From NCBI GenBank assembly GCA_029851415.1, contig CM056742.1, positions 63,808,454 through 63,872,453 on the forward strand: a DNA stretch of 64,000 bases, written 5' to 3'. Below the pieces are notes generated by a model. The model searched no databases. It was not told the DNA's origin and worked only from the letters and a program-made list of their open reading frames with translations. Of this stretch, positions 8,935 to 21,718 are shown in pieces (positions within the stretch are counted from its first letter, which is position 1; each line of letters opens with the position of its first letter). The translations under genes and the position numbers were made by a program. The DNA is from Eretmocerus hayati (taxonomy: Eukaryota; Arthropoda; Insecta; Hymenoptera; Aphelinidae).

Positions 8935-8947
8935 TCTTATATATAGG
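8935..8947 (-). promoter_or_regulatory. TATA-box-like motif for the gypsy relic
   Basis: On the minus strand CCTATATATAAG sits about 340 bp upstream of the first recognised ORF and faces all the ORFs down to 3312. It may be the promoter within a decayed LTR; I could not find matching LTR ends. Confidence 0.4.
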
Positions 8948-8949
8948 CC

Positions 8950-9830
8950 CGGTGCTTATGGTAATATGTGCTCGGCTCTGCTTCCGCGCAAGCGTTCTTA
9001 AATTCATAACATTGAGTTTCTTATTGAGAGCTAATTATCCGCGTGCACACGCGATTCCCCGATGGATTATGAATCTAGAACAATTATTGCTCAGCCAAGT
9101 CGAAGATCATCGTTTATACTATAGATTGTTCGTCATCCGGAATGAAAACTGTGTGGAATCACCGAGATATTGCTGTGCACGGGAACCTATCAATTCAGCC
9201 TATTCTGCCCGTATTAAAGTGCTCGACGATTCGTCGTCGCGCATTTTCTTGGAAGTGCTCGTCCCTGAGCGAGTATTTCCATGTATATATGTCACAAGCC
9301 ACATCCCCTTAAGGTTTTCTTTGCATGTTCGAGGTTCTCTCGTTATTACTCAGGAAAGGTGGGTGTTAGCACAAAACGCTGTGAATAGTTTTATGAAGTT
9401 CTTTTGAAGAACAACAAGTAGACGTAATGAGATCAATCGAAAAACTTAGGCTCCTTCCATGATGTTGAAGGGAATAGTGGATAATTAGCAGAAGGCGCGA
9501 GCTTTTTCGTGAGAAACTTGAGCTTTTCCTCGTGATATTGCAATCCTCTCGAGTTTCATGATTCATCTACCCACGTGATTTTGTAGGTCTTCAAAATTTT
9601 TGTAGGTCTTCAAAATTTTTGTAGGTCTTCTATAAAAAATATTCCTGACATTTCTTGCCACGACCCACCTTTCCTGAGTAATTACGAGAGAACTTCGAAG
9701 ATGCAGAGAAAACGTTAGGTCACCAAATTTCTCCATAAGCAATGGGGAATGATCAATTTGACAACTACTCAAAAAAGAAGCTGATCCGATTTCGCTCAAA
9801 ATCAGGTTCTGCTCATGAAGTTCCGTAGAA
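8950..9830. repeat. Inverted repeat of about 90 bp with a 19-bp tandem repeat
   Basis: The segment at about 9310-9400 (with CTCGTTATTACTCAGGAAAG) recurs inverted at about 9640-9725. Between the arms TGTAGGTCTTCAAAATTTT is repeated three times (9582-9630, period 19). No gene recognised; ORFs in each arm mirror one another only because of the inversion. Confidence 0.7.
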
Positions 9831-11150
9831 AAACATCCACTTTTCAGTTTCTTCTAACAATTTTGAAGAACTCATCCTCCTTAGAAGAGCACTGTGTGTT
9901 ACAAGAGAAGCGAGCAAGGAAAGGGCTCGAGCAGATTCTGAAAAGAGGGAAGCATCACCGAAAGAAGGCGTCGGAATGGAGAAAATTGACTGTGATTGTA
10001 CTTTCTTATATTGTTATGAAGTTCCACAAATTCTGTGGAAATTGAAGTTCGTATTATGTTGAAAAAATCTATTGTGTCATAATTCTGTAGAAGTTAATCC
10101 GAATGCTCCTAACTTACACATAATATTACTCGCACAATTAGAATCTTTCTTCCTTGATTCGCCCAATCATTGGGCGCATGAAGTTTGAGATGAGATCGTT
10201 TTGAAACTTGGGTTGTCTTCCACGAATGACAATGTATCTCTTCGTCTGAACGTAATCCAGCGTCTCTAGTTAATTATCAGTCGCGTCACTCTCGATTGTC
10301 ATCTTGCATACATGGTTCGTCGAGAAATAGCATTTGCCATATCTGCTCAAAATATGGAGCTCTACCTCGTGATCATCACTACTCTCGCCATCAGCACCAC
10401 ACTTATATTGTCGATCGAAGAACACTCTGGGACCTTACTATTCAAATATATATTATCACGATCCCGATTCATAGAAAGACGCGTTGGAATGATTCTAGTT
10501 TCCAGAGCCATTTTCCATGAATACTTCTAAAGGTGTAAGAACGAGCTGGTGAGAGGTAGAAAAATCGTCGCTTTTCAATCAGAATTCCTCAAAAATCTGA
10601 CCGATAACCACATCCAGCAGAGCGTGGATGATCCGATAGGTTTACATACGATTCGGTGTATCTAAAAGTCCTCTGGACGTCTGAAAACGTTTTTGGTTGG
10701 TACAGAAATAACGTTCTTCCAAATTAGTGGGCACGCATTCTTCAACTCATTTTTGAGGTTCTAGTTACCACTCAAATTGATTCCGGACGCGTGCCATGAA
10801 AAAAAGTATTTCATTCTGCAGTAGTAGCCCGAATGTCAAAAGTTCAGTAGAACCTTTCATATATTTCCTTCTTAAGCGAATCAGAGATATCGACCATTTC
10901 CACCGGACGATCTCTAACGGATTCAGCTCAATAATACTAATCTACCTTCATCTTTCTATCAAGGAGTTTTCATTTGAGTATTATCGCGATAACTCACCCG
11001 GAACAGGTTTTGACCTTTGATTTCGACGAGCAAGCTTGAATTGCTCCGTTCGAATTTTCCTACATGTATTCTGTTGGAATATATCTGAGAATGAATTTCC
11101 AGATCGATCCGTTCACTCCTCTTCTTCATTTGTAAAGATTAAGGGTCGGA

Positions 11151-11902
11151 ATGTCAGTTCCGTACATTTTCATGGGAGATCGACGTATACATTCAGCGCC
11201 AGCGTCGGAACGGGAGTCGCTAAGGGTATGCTCAAATTTTTTTCTCGAAGTAAAATGTTTAACTAACCGTTCTTAACAGGTTTCATGTCCAGAACTCGTA
11301 ACTTAGTCCCTTAGCCGTGTGCCTGAATCTTGTTATGGGATTTCCACAAGAAATGAGGAATGTTTCTCAAACGCTCGGAGCGTATGCTAAATTCATTCTG
11401 AGTCGCTTCTTCGCGGACAAAATTTCAAGGGAACATGTCAAATGATCGAATCTCAGCGTGGGTAAGGGTCCAGAATCAGAATTCCAAGTACTACATCAAC
11501 ATTTATGACCGAAGATTGACCATGTAATCAACTTTGTCGGTTCCGTGCATACCACGTGACCCCATTACAAGTCAATTCATCTGGGCGAGAACAATTTTTA
11601 CCACTAAAGTATGATGAGAAAAGATGAACTCTGCAAGGAGGACTTCCTATGCCGACTCTGTTATTTTTGCGAGCAAGTTTTAGACGAAATGTCAGTTCCA
11701 TGCATGTCAGTTACGTGCATCCAAGAGCTGTTCCCTGGAATACTTAATAGCACGAAAAAGACGGAGGAATGGAATTCTGTGCTCCGGAGCATGTCTTTCC
11801 GACTCAATTCGACCATCTATACACGAATTTAAAGGTCATATGGTCCCATCGCATCAGGATTCCTCACTAGACAAAAAAACCGCAAATGTCAGTTCCGTGC
11901 AT
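11151..11902 (+). repeat. Dispersed 17-bp motif ATGTCAGTTCCGTGCAT
   Basis: Near-exact copies lie at 11151-11167, 11534-11550 (GTCGGTTCCGTGCAT form), 11689-11705, 11704-11720 (overlapping the previous one) and 11886-11902. All are in the same orientation, separated by unrelated sequence. Confidence 0.75.
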
Positions 11903-13437
11903 CACCTTCCCTATGCCTTATACATGTGAAAATCACATTTACCGTCCTGAAACGTTCCAAAAAACTTTCTGTACACGTTTCATCACATATTATGCGAAAT
12001 GAAATGGGAAAAAATCGAACAATGCTGTTATGTCGCGATATCGTGGCTCATCGATTGAGATTTTGTATGAAAATATTGCATCTCTAACAGCACGATCGCG
12101 GTCAAAATCATCCAACTATGTGTACCTACGCGACCCGTGAGCACCGAGTAATTGTCGGTTGGTCGTGAGTCTTTACCCCATGTTGGGTACAAAGACGGAC
12201 AACTCGATCTCGCCAGTGTGCCCGGATTTTCTGATTTTTGAGCTGTACGAGCTAATCAACATAACTGCCCAAGTTTTTCATCCCTGTCTGCCCAGGTTCA
12301 TTCAAACCGGGAACGCGATACTGCATTATCCATCACAAATACGTCTCAAAGGATGCCTCATGGTGGAATTCATAAGCTAAAAATGTCGCATCTGGGCGAC
12401 GACTTACTTGTCTCGGGGAGACCTGCTCGTTCGTGGGTATGTAGGAGAGAAACTTCTTAACTGTTCAGCTATCCAGGCGCAAAAGCAAGACAGCGAGCAT
12501 CACTCGTCCAACGATTCACACACCCTCGGACGTTCAGAGCCCCGCTTTGAGACATTTTTTGGTGACTTGGGCCGTGCGTCGACATAGACACGCGTAATTA
12601 CCGTTACATGCAAGTAACTTTCTAACTTTCTGAATATCGAACTTGATTGGTGTAATCATGATATAGGTGAATTGGTGATGAATTGACTTGGGAAGGGTAT
12701 AGATCTACATTGACTGATTATATAGATCATCCAGCATGATGTGAGTGATATATACGACGAGCTGTCTAATTATCATGTGGATAATATACAGGATTACAAG
12801 CATACATGCGTTAGTATCAGTTTTTTTACCGACACCAACATACATGACTCTGCTTACACGACTCGTCTGATAGTCATCTGCGCATGTGGCTGACTGGAAA
12901 TACTCACTTCTAAAACTTTTAAAATTATCTGAAAATTGCAGACATTGCAGACCTCCAGGTGAGTCTTCTTGTAAACGAATGAACTTGTGCCATATCTTTC
13001 TTCCATTTGTCATTAATTTAAAATCATCCACCGATTCCAGATTGAATTACCACATGATTCTCGAACGTTTAGAGCTAACATTACATCATCATGAATTCTC
13101 TAGTAAAGAACTCAGTATGGATCATGATCAGGCGTGAAGTGAGTTTTGACCTATCTGCATATTTTATATGAGTGACAAATCTTGTAATTACTGTTGATTT
13201 TTGGATGCAACAAATCTCAGAACACCGTATAATCTTCATTATTCCACGTCCATATACAGCAGCTGAGTATCTGCTCATTGACAAATCAATTTCTACCCAA
13301 ATACTGCCCATATACTGGATGACTCTCATCCTAACCAAATTCTGCCTGCGTCTCACCAGGCAGATTTTCGCCAGGAACCAGGCAATCTCCCTTGGCCATA
13401 CATGCAGAACATTTATCGAGGATAATAGCTTTCTATC

Positions 13438-13512
13438 TTGGCCAGAAATTGGCTGGCGATTACCGGCCATATTATGCTCAGCGTGGCCAGCAATGTGGCC
13501 AGTTTCTGGTCA
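13438..13512. repeat. Imperfect hairpin built of GGCCAG blocks
   Basis: TTGGCCAGAAATTGGCTGGC on the left pairs imperfectly with the inverse of TGGCCAGTTTCTGGTCA on the right, around a core containing CCGGCC. More TGGCC blocks occur just upstream (13340-13400) and near 14050. Confidence 0.6.
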
Positions 13513-16500
13513 CGAACTCTTTTGATTTTATACCAGGGCCTCAACACGTACGAATTTTCTTTCACTCGATCACTCCTAGTTCAGGTGTGAAAAATCGTAG
13601 ATTTATGTATAAAGAAACAATTTTGAAGGTTTCGAAAGAAACTACAAGATCCTGCGAGAAATTTCGCGCTATCGTAATGTCCCAATGAATAATTGATGAT
13701 TGATTGAAATGAAATACTTATGACTTTAGAAAGTCAATCAAAACCATGAATCTTGGATTGGAGGAATACTTAAAGGATAAAACTAATAGTTTCTCTCCTC
13801 GTCTCCTCAATCCTTTCTGAAAAATTGCCTCACACACTAGGGCGTCGGAGTATTCGCTCTCTTCGCAAAGGAATCCCAGTCCCATCCATTTCGTCGGGTA
13901 TTGCAGTCGAGATCCATCATAATTCATGAACCACTGCCACAATGACACAAGTTAGAGATAATAGATAGAGATATACTTCGAGTTGTAGTCAGGTGATGAT
14001 CAGTTTTACTTGGAGTCAAGCAATGCTGATCAAATTTTGAACTGCGCCTGGCCATCAACATTGTGTTGGCCTGAAGATAATGCTCCGGTCAGCTGTCGGT
14101 ATCCTCATTAGGCCTTGACGTATTTTCAGGCCGTAGTCGGGCGAGTTCTGATCGGGCACCCACGCGGGAGCTGCCGAAGTGTATGTTCCAGGTACTCGCT
14201 AAGATACACTGCAGCAAGTTAGAGAGGGCGGAGTGGGGGTCGGCTGTTCGCCCATAGAGAGGTGTCTACTGATGACAAGCCGAACTGCTCCGAAATAGAC
14301 ATGTGCCCGTTGATTAAATGCACACTATGCGCCATGTTATGTGGTCGCCGTTCGTCTGGTTCTTACCAGTCATGATGGAAGCAAGCAAAACTACTAGCGC
14401 GCAACGCATTGAGAGAGTGCTGGATGGTGTTACCCTGATTCTACTTGCCCCTTGATGCAAGCTTTGGGTTATCACCAGTTCGTCCAGTCCTAGGAGTCTC
14501 CTCAAGATGTACTCAGAATACTCGGACCATCACATTAGGCGTGCCTAGGAAGCCTGGTTGTTATTAGCTGAGGGAAAATTTCCGATCAAGCAGCAACATC
14601 TCCAGCAAAATACAGTCTGTCGAATCTATTGGCATCACAGATGAAGATCGATTAACATAATCCGATGGCTTATGATTCTAATGAGTCTCTCGCATGCGTT
14701 CCTCATCGGTCGCACGTAATCGAGAAAGAACAGCAATAGACATCGATAGTCAATCAGAGTACCTATTGAGGTGAAATTACGCTCAGATCGCACGAGTGCA
14801 AGCATCATTCCGCGCGTGGAATAAATTGGTTTCTGCTGCGGCCACCGTATCATAACCTGGGTTGGGAACATAAAGTGAATAGGATAATTTCAATGAACTT
14901 GTTTGGATGCACTCACTCGGATAGGCGTAACGATGCTGAATCCAGAGTCGAGCAATCTCAAGATATTCTTCATCGAAACAGGAAACAATGCCAACGTCTC
15001 CGAGAAATTCGGGATGGACAAGAAAGTAGTTTGAAACCGACATTGAAATTGGAGCCTAAGGGAAGTGCGGTGAGACGGCTGACCAGTTTCAAAATTATTG
15101 TTAACAATTCAGCCGAAGTATTTTTTCATAATATGTGAGGTGAGAAGATCATCAATTGCTTCAATATTCTCACCTAAGTATCTCTGGGCTCCGATTCCAA
15201 TGTCTGCTCGGGAGTATATTTCTGTCTGTGTCCAGTTTTTCGGAGATGTAGGTTATACTTTCCCTGTGTTCGTCGAGGATATCTCGACTCTTCAGTAAAC
15301 ATGCGCCGTTACGCCTGTTCCATTGAATGCAGTCGAAAAGATTGATTGAAACTATCTTATCTACCTCATTTTCCCAAGCTGGGTTGTCATTCGTGACGTT
15401 CGTAGCAAAAATCTATATATCCCATGCGCGCGGAATCATGCTCGTACGTGAACAATCTGCGCAAATTTCAATTCCAATAGGTAGTCTGAGCGCAAGACGA
15501 TTTGCGCCGACAGATTCAGCCACTCTTTCGCGCCCAGAACGAGGCACGTAATGACGTACTTCCATACCAGGAGGAAGAAGGATCTTTGATCATGCTCTTA
15601 CGATGCATTCGATCCGATAGAAGACGTACCTTGCGTGTTTACGGCTTCACTGAAGAATTAGGAACGAGAAGTGCGGAATGAATCTCTAGTCAGGGTTTCT
15701 CAGGAATCATCCATCAATTCTCCATACCAAGGAATCATGAAGTGGTAAACATGAGTCCGTTACTCCGGGGAATACATTCAAAATGGTTACATTTTCAAGG
15801 TGTCAGTACACCCCCGAAGAAACACCATATAATTCCGTATGACATAAATCAAAATACAAAGCTTTTGGCTTTACACGAAGTACAAAAAGAGACCACCAGA
15901 AAGATATCCAGTATTTTCTGTTCTCATGTCGTAAGCCAACGTCGTTGACTCAGTGACTGAGCTGAATCTCCCGAAGATTCGTCCTAGAATATTGGGCACG
16001 TGAACATCAGTCTCTGTCCTATGTATATTGATGGGTCTCTGTCGTCAAAGAGGATGAGCGATACAGCATCATCCATGATGAGACGGGAATCTTCCCAGGA
16101 GTTCTGCTACCACTCCTAATGCCTCGAGACCAATTGACGAGCGGAACAACCATTGGATACCCGCCTCCAAAATCTAGAATGAATGAAATTCAACTTCTGA
16201 GAAAATTAAAAATTTTGGGGACCATGGGATACATCAAACGGGATATATCTTCTGACACTGATAATCATAGTTGCTGATAACCCGAAGGTTAGAATGATCG
16301 GCAGTTTTGCTGTAGTCGCCGTGGCCGAGATATGAGTTTCGAGTCTCTGGTGTTCTGCTGCGCTAAAATGACGCAAAGTAGATACAGAAACTCTGATCCA
16401 TCCCTAGTCACGTCAGCGCCCAACCCACGATGTAACATTCAATCACTACCTCAGGTTACCAACAGCTATGGATACTATTCGGAGCGTCTCATCCTATGAC

Positions 16501-16639
16501 AGTGATCATGGAGCAGGTTGAGAATTCTGGAACCATCCGTGTTCGGAGGAACTTGGGAGAGAGATTTAAAGTCTGTGATACATATACTCGTGGGAATCCT
16601 CCTTAGAGGATAGCAGCACAATCAGGCAATTGGTGAATG

Positions 16640-19600
16640 GAGTCTCGAAGATGAACTTACTCAATCAGCATCCCCGTAGCTTAATGCAGTATTCAGAGAT
16701 CTCACTTGCTTTATGTCCACCCCCGGAGCTCAATACACGCATTGCCATTCTCAGATATAACTCGCATCACACAGTGTTCTGCTGTACTCACGAGGCCAAA
16801 CTAGCACATGAGACCTCATCGCAGATTAGTGATAGGTTGATTTGGAAAGACAGTCAAACGACAATCAGCAGCTTCAAATACCATAGCTCTGAAAGTCAGC
16901 TCGCGCCACGTCAATCTCCGTGATTCGATACAGTATCAGAAGTTCCGAAACCTCATTCAAACTTCAGTTATACAGTTTTTGACGGCATCTCGGGCCCGAA
17001 CCAAGGGAACGGATCGTATTACGCATCACGGACAAGTCCAAGAGATATATTTTGAGGGACTTTCCAAATATGACTGGAACCCTCGTCAAATAGTATCCTG
17101 CCCACGGTAGGCTAAGAGTGGTTGTAGTTCACGTTGCCAATCACCATGGATTTCATCGTTGGGAATGGTTTGTGATACTTCCCAGAGTGACCCCAACTTC
17201 GAGTGAAATCGTAATATTAGCGCTTTTTGATTTTTTATAATATGAGTGATTTTCAAGCAGTATTTTTCCTCTCGTCCGTTTCAAAAATCACATATCTCCT
17301 CGGCATCAGCCTAGGTGTCCCACAAAGGCTAGGTGCACGCAAAACAATCAGTCCTATCGGAAACTTTCTTCGGAAAAAGATATACAGAACCTCCTATTTC
17401 GATTACAAGTTCCCACAGGAATAACCGAAGATAATTCGGTCGAGATAATTGCCATACGCTTTCGAAAGTACACTCTTAGACCTCATTATTCATTCTGCTC
17501 ATAATATGATTCTCCATTCCTTGCATTGCTACAGAATATGCTTCGAGGAGGTATGGAATTCAGTCATCCGATTTTTCCAATGAAAAAAATCGGACCAAGA
17601 ACATCCGTGGAACATCACACGAGGCTATTGTGCATTCAGTCTACATCCAGATATGCAGTCGAAAATAATCAGAACACATTCATTCATATTATGGGCTTCA
17701 TCTGAACTATTGCTATATGATAACGGTATAACGGCAATCTCACAAAGGAACATTATTGCTTCGATTTCATGGAAATCCACGCGATATTCGCACATGTTGA
17801 ATATTCCTGTGGCGAAAAGCAGAGAGACTTGGTTTTTCCCGTGAGCAATCCGGAGAATCTGCTCTCTTTGACTTTGCATACACATGAAATAGATACCAGG
17901 TTCATGAGGATCATCCCAGTTATGGTGAAAAGCTACTCCGAGCAGTATGCGAGTACAATAGCTGTCATATTTGAGTGAATCAAGTGCTAGGAGTACTCTC
18001 TTGAGTTATATTTAGAATGTTGGAAATCGATGAGATCGAAGCAATACTCTTCCTTTGTGAGAAGATCGTTGTACGATGACAATGTAAAAATAAGTGGAAT
18101 CAAGTTTATGATATTCATGAATGTATCCTGATCATTTCCGACTGGATATGTAGATGTAGACTCAACTTACAATAGCATCGTTTGAGCATCGTTTGATGTT
18201 CCACGGATATTCTTGGTCCAATTTTCCTCATCCAGAAGAACTGGATCACTGCATTCCGTATATCTCCGAAGCATATTCTATACCAATGCAAGGAATGCAG
18301 AATCATCTCATGGGCAAAATTAATGATAAGGTCTGAGTATATGCTCCCGAGAGCGTACGGCAATTATCTCGATTGAATTCTCTTGATTTATTATTCGGGA
18401 GGCTTGCAATCAAAATAGGAGGTTCTCTGAATCACTATTCGAACAGATTTTCGTCCAAAATGGATTATTTTGAGTGCGCCTAGCCCCTATCGGTCACCCA
18501 AAATAATGCCGAGGAGATATATGATTTCTCGGAACGGAAGAGTCGACAAGACTGCTGAAGAATCACTCATATTCGGAAAAATCAAAAAGCGCTAATATTG
18601 CGATTCTACTTGAAGTTGATGGTCATCTGGGAGGTATCACGAACCATTTTCAACAACAAAACCCATGGTGATTGGCAGCGTGAACTATGACCACTTCTAG
18701 CCCACCGTGCGCCGTATCTTACGAGGCCTCGAACAGCAGATGAGACCTCATTACGAATCAGTAATACACTGACTCGAGAACACGCAGTCAATCCAATATC
18801 AGCCGCTTCGACAATATAACCTCGAGAGTGATCTTGCTCCGCGTTAATTTCTGTACCTCGATACCGTATTCAGAGTTTCCGGATATCATCTAAACTTCCC
18901 CATACAGAATTCGACGATATCTCACGCCCCACTCAGGGAATAAAATAGAATCACAAATTACGGATGAGCACAGGAGGTGGATTCGCGGGCATTGCAGCTC
19001 CATTTTGTTTAGAACAACATCGTCGGGATCTTTCCTGAAAGACAGCTGTTCATCAACCATAAACCGCTCCAGAAAACAGAGCTTCGAAGATGAGCTCGCT
19101 TCTGCCCACCCATATATTCCAATAAAATATTCAGCGTTTTCGGAAGTGACTGGAACACCCGTCGTACAGTAAAACCGCCGTCTCCTACGAGGCCCCGACC
19201 AGCGAATGAGACATCACTGCGAATCAATTCCGTATTAACTCGAGAAGACGCAGTCCGCCGATCATCAACCGCTCCAGACTGTATGAAGTCAAACAAGTAG
19301 CTTGCTCTACGTCAATTCATGTAGCTCAACACAGTATCCGAGTTTATCGATTGTCATCCAAATTGTCATCGTATAGTATTCAACGGCATCCCAGGCCCCA
19401 ACCAGGGAATGAATTCGGATCACGCATCGTGGAGGAGCATAAGAGGTGGACTTGAGGATCTCATAATTTTGATCTGGTCAGAACGACCTCGTCAGGAATT
19501 TTTCCTGGAAGCATAGGGGTTGATGCTCTATTAGTCGCTTCAGGAAAGAGAGTCTCGAGTATGAGCTCGCTTCATGTCCATCCCCGCAGCTCATTACAGT

Positions 19601-19900
19601 ATTCGGAGTTCTCAAATATGACTCGAGCACTGATCATACAGTATTCCCCCGCATCTCAATCTCATCGCGAATCAGTGATGGATTGACTCGAGAACACGCA
19701 GTCAATAGACCACCAGCTGCTTCGGACAGTCCAAGCTCGAGAGAAGGCTTTCTTCACGTCAATTCTCGTGACTTGATACAGTACTCAGTTCCTCTGACGA
19801 CTCTCATGGATTGCTTGGTGAAGTGGCATAACTTTGCACGCAGCATCCACAAAATTCCTCATGCTGATCCAATCAGAAACATTAGAATCAGATTTTTCTG
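16640..19900. repeat. Degenerate tandem repeats of about 460 bp
   Basis: Four direct copies of one unit can be followed through anchor phrases: GAGACCTCATCGCAGATTAG (about 16810), TGAGACCTCATTACGAATCA (18741), GAGACATCACTGCGAATCAA (19207) and CAATCTCATCGCGAATCAGT (about 19658). Each is followed by ACTCGAGAA-ACGCAGTC and later by a CAGTATTC-AGTT phrase. The last three are spaced 466 and about 453 bp. The first is about 1.47 kb farther away because a long inverted repeat lies between. Copies are clearly diverged, so this is an old satellite-like block. No protein is supported. Confidence 0.65.
17090..18725. repeat. Long inverted repeat, about 1.64 kb
   Basis: The left arm (17090 to about 17780) pairs with the right arm (about 18020-18725). 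Matching landmarks are CCAATCACCATGG (17140 / 18664 inverted), AATATTAGCGCTTTTTGATT (17212 / 18590), ATCTCCTCGGCAT (17295 / 18514), CATTCCTTGCATTG (17512 / 18285), and the CACAAAGGAA and TTGCTTCGAT phrases near the centre. The loop is about 240 bp. Arms differ at perhaps a fifth of sites by eye. It interrupts the 460-bp repeat block, so it probably inserted as a foldback element. Confidence 0.75.
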
Positions 19901-20736
19901 AGGGATATCAGTCCGTCATCATGCATTCTTTACTCACGTCAAATCGCCGCTATTCTTCACTCTTAGATCTCCCCACAGACTAAGAATCACTCTGAGCCAA
20001 CCCTTTGTAACCTTGTCAATTCCTCGACCATCTCCATCGTTCCTCATCCATCTCATTCACAACGAAAGGATGGTCGACAGGATGACAGGATAATCATGCT
20101 CTTCGATTGACTGACATTTACTTGGAAGGTATCCAATCGGCACGTCATACAGTATTCAGCTGCTCCTAACAATGTTTCGATTGTACGGTATGTTCTCGAG
20201 CGTACTGTAGGATCACAGTGCACTCAGATCACGGGATTCGTTCTTTCCCACTTCTTATTCCCACTCCCAAATTCGAGTTTCCATTCATCAGTTGAGAGTG
20301 GCTCTATGGACAGATCTAAAACCATCCTAGACGAGAGTATCCGCATCAGTCAGGAAATTCATCTGACCTATTTCGTAGCTCCATAAAGTATTCTATCTAT
20401 TTGACCACGCCCACACTGAAAAACCTGGGAGAGTCCCGCCAGGATCGAAAACCTCGTTCTAACATCAGTACCGCCCCGAAGCTGCGGCAGATCGCGGTAA
20501 TACGTGCAGTTAGGACGCGAACTCGATCTGCCTGCACGACTCGCGCTCCGTTCTAGATGCACTTCTTAGCAGTGCTTTTTCGCGACCATGTTTTTGCTCT
20601 AGTTTTCATTTTCACGGGACTCATTATTATAAATAACGACAATAGTGTCTATGCTGAAATAACTAGATGATGCCCAGATAACAAGATCCTTATGGGGAGC
20701 CGATGATTATGAGGAGCATATAAGACATCAAATGCG

Positions 20737-20823
20737 ACTGAGAGGATTAGCGCAGGGACAACGTGTCGGCCTGGCACTCCCGGGGTCGCAGGTTCGAGCC
20801 CACTCGTACATCATTTTTTTTTT
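20737..20823 (+). ncRNA. tRNA-derived pol III module (SINE-like), left arm
   Basis: An A-box-like ATTAGCGCAGGG (about 20746) and a B box GGTTCGAGCCC (20791-20801) have tRNA-like spacing. A run of ten T (20814-20823) follows as a possible pol III terminator. The acceptor and T stems do not pair properly, so this is not a working tRNA gene. Confidence 0.6.
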
Positions 20824-21532
20824 CAAGTTCTTTTAACATTTACATACGTTGCACACTATTCTTCATAAACATTTAAACGGATGAAATGCGACTCTCATTC
20901 TTTGGCTGAGGTAACTGCATGAAGCTGGATTAGGATTCTCGATCAAACATTTTCTACAATGGTTCCAAAAACGGTAAGTATTACACTTTGAATGTTTCAT
21001 TCAAAGTGTAATACTTACAAATAAATTACAAATTACAATAGTGCAATCTGGTCTCGAGAATAATACTTCAATCCAAGAATATGAATAATTATATCGATTA
21101 ATTTGATTGACTTTATTGGTTTCTGATTATGATAAGATTTTTATAAACGAAACATTCGCATCATATTTTGCAATTGCATAATCAAATTGATCGAACAATT
21201 TTCATATCTCTGAGGAAATCTCGTTGAAGAAATACCATGAAAATGTTCCGTTTATAAAAATCTCATCATATTCAGAATACAACAAATTCAATCAAATTAA
21301 TCGATATAATTATTCATATTCTTGGATTGAAGTATTAATCTCGAGACCAGATTGCTTTCATTCAAAGGGTAATACTTACCGTTTTTGAAACCATTACAGA
21401 AAATATTTAATCGAGAATCCCAATCCAGCTTCATGCAGTGACCTTAGCCAAAGAATGAGAGTCGCACTTCTTTCATTTAAATATCAATGAAGATTAATGT
21501 GCAACGTGTGTAAATGTTAAAAGAACTTGAAG

Positions 21533-21625
21533 AAAAAAAATGATGTACGAGTGGGCTCGAACCTGCGGTCCCGAGAGTGCCAGGCAGACACGTTGTCCTT
21601 GCGCTGATTCTCTCATCCACATCGC
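21533..21625 (-). ncRNA. tRNA-derived pol III module (SINE-like), right arm
   Basis: This is the inverted partner of the left module: B box at 21553-21563, an A-box-like segment near 21601-21612, and an eight-T run on the minus strand (21533-21540) just beyond. The two modules face each other, so transcripts would run toward the centre of the inverted repeat. Confidence 0.55.
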
Positions 21626-21718
21626 TAGTCTTATATGCTCCTCATAATCATCGGTTTCCCATGAGGATCTTGTGATTTGGGCATCATTTGGATATTCTAG
21701 TATAGACACTATTGTCAT

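Larger units (their letters stand above)
9831..16639. other. Long stretch without recognised genes
   Basis: I find no ORF here that resembles a known family; all are shorter than about 130 codons and without clear domains. Two local structures stand out: the 17-bp motif repeats at 11151-11902 and the imperfect hairpin at 13438-13512. The rest looks like decayed intergenic or transposon DNA. Confidence 0.5.
20637..21718. repeat. Long inverted repeat containing tRNA-like modules
   Basis: GACAATAGTGTCTATGCT at the left end returns inverted at the right end (TATAGACACTATTGTC), and similarity continues inward to about 21180. Shared inner landmarks include GATTATGAGGAGCATATAAG, GGTTCGAGCCCACTCGTACA, CTTTGGCTGAGGTAACTGCA and AATTATATCGATTAATTTG. 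The left arm carries an extra small inversion of GTAAGTATTACACTTTGAAT. This is a foldback-type element of about 1.08 kb, probably a head-to-head fusion of two SINE-like units. Confidence 0.85.

Noticed and set aside
20737..20823. A functional tRNA gene
   Set aside because: A and B boxes are present, but acceptor and T stems do not pair and no sensible cloverleaf forms. It is SINE-like.
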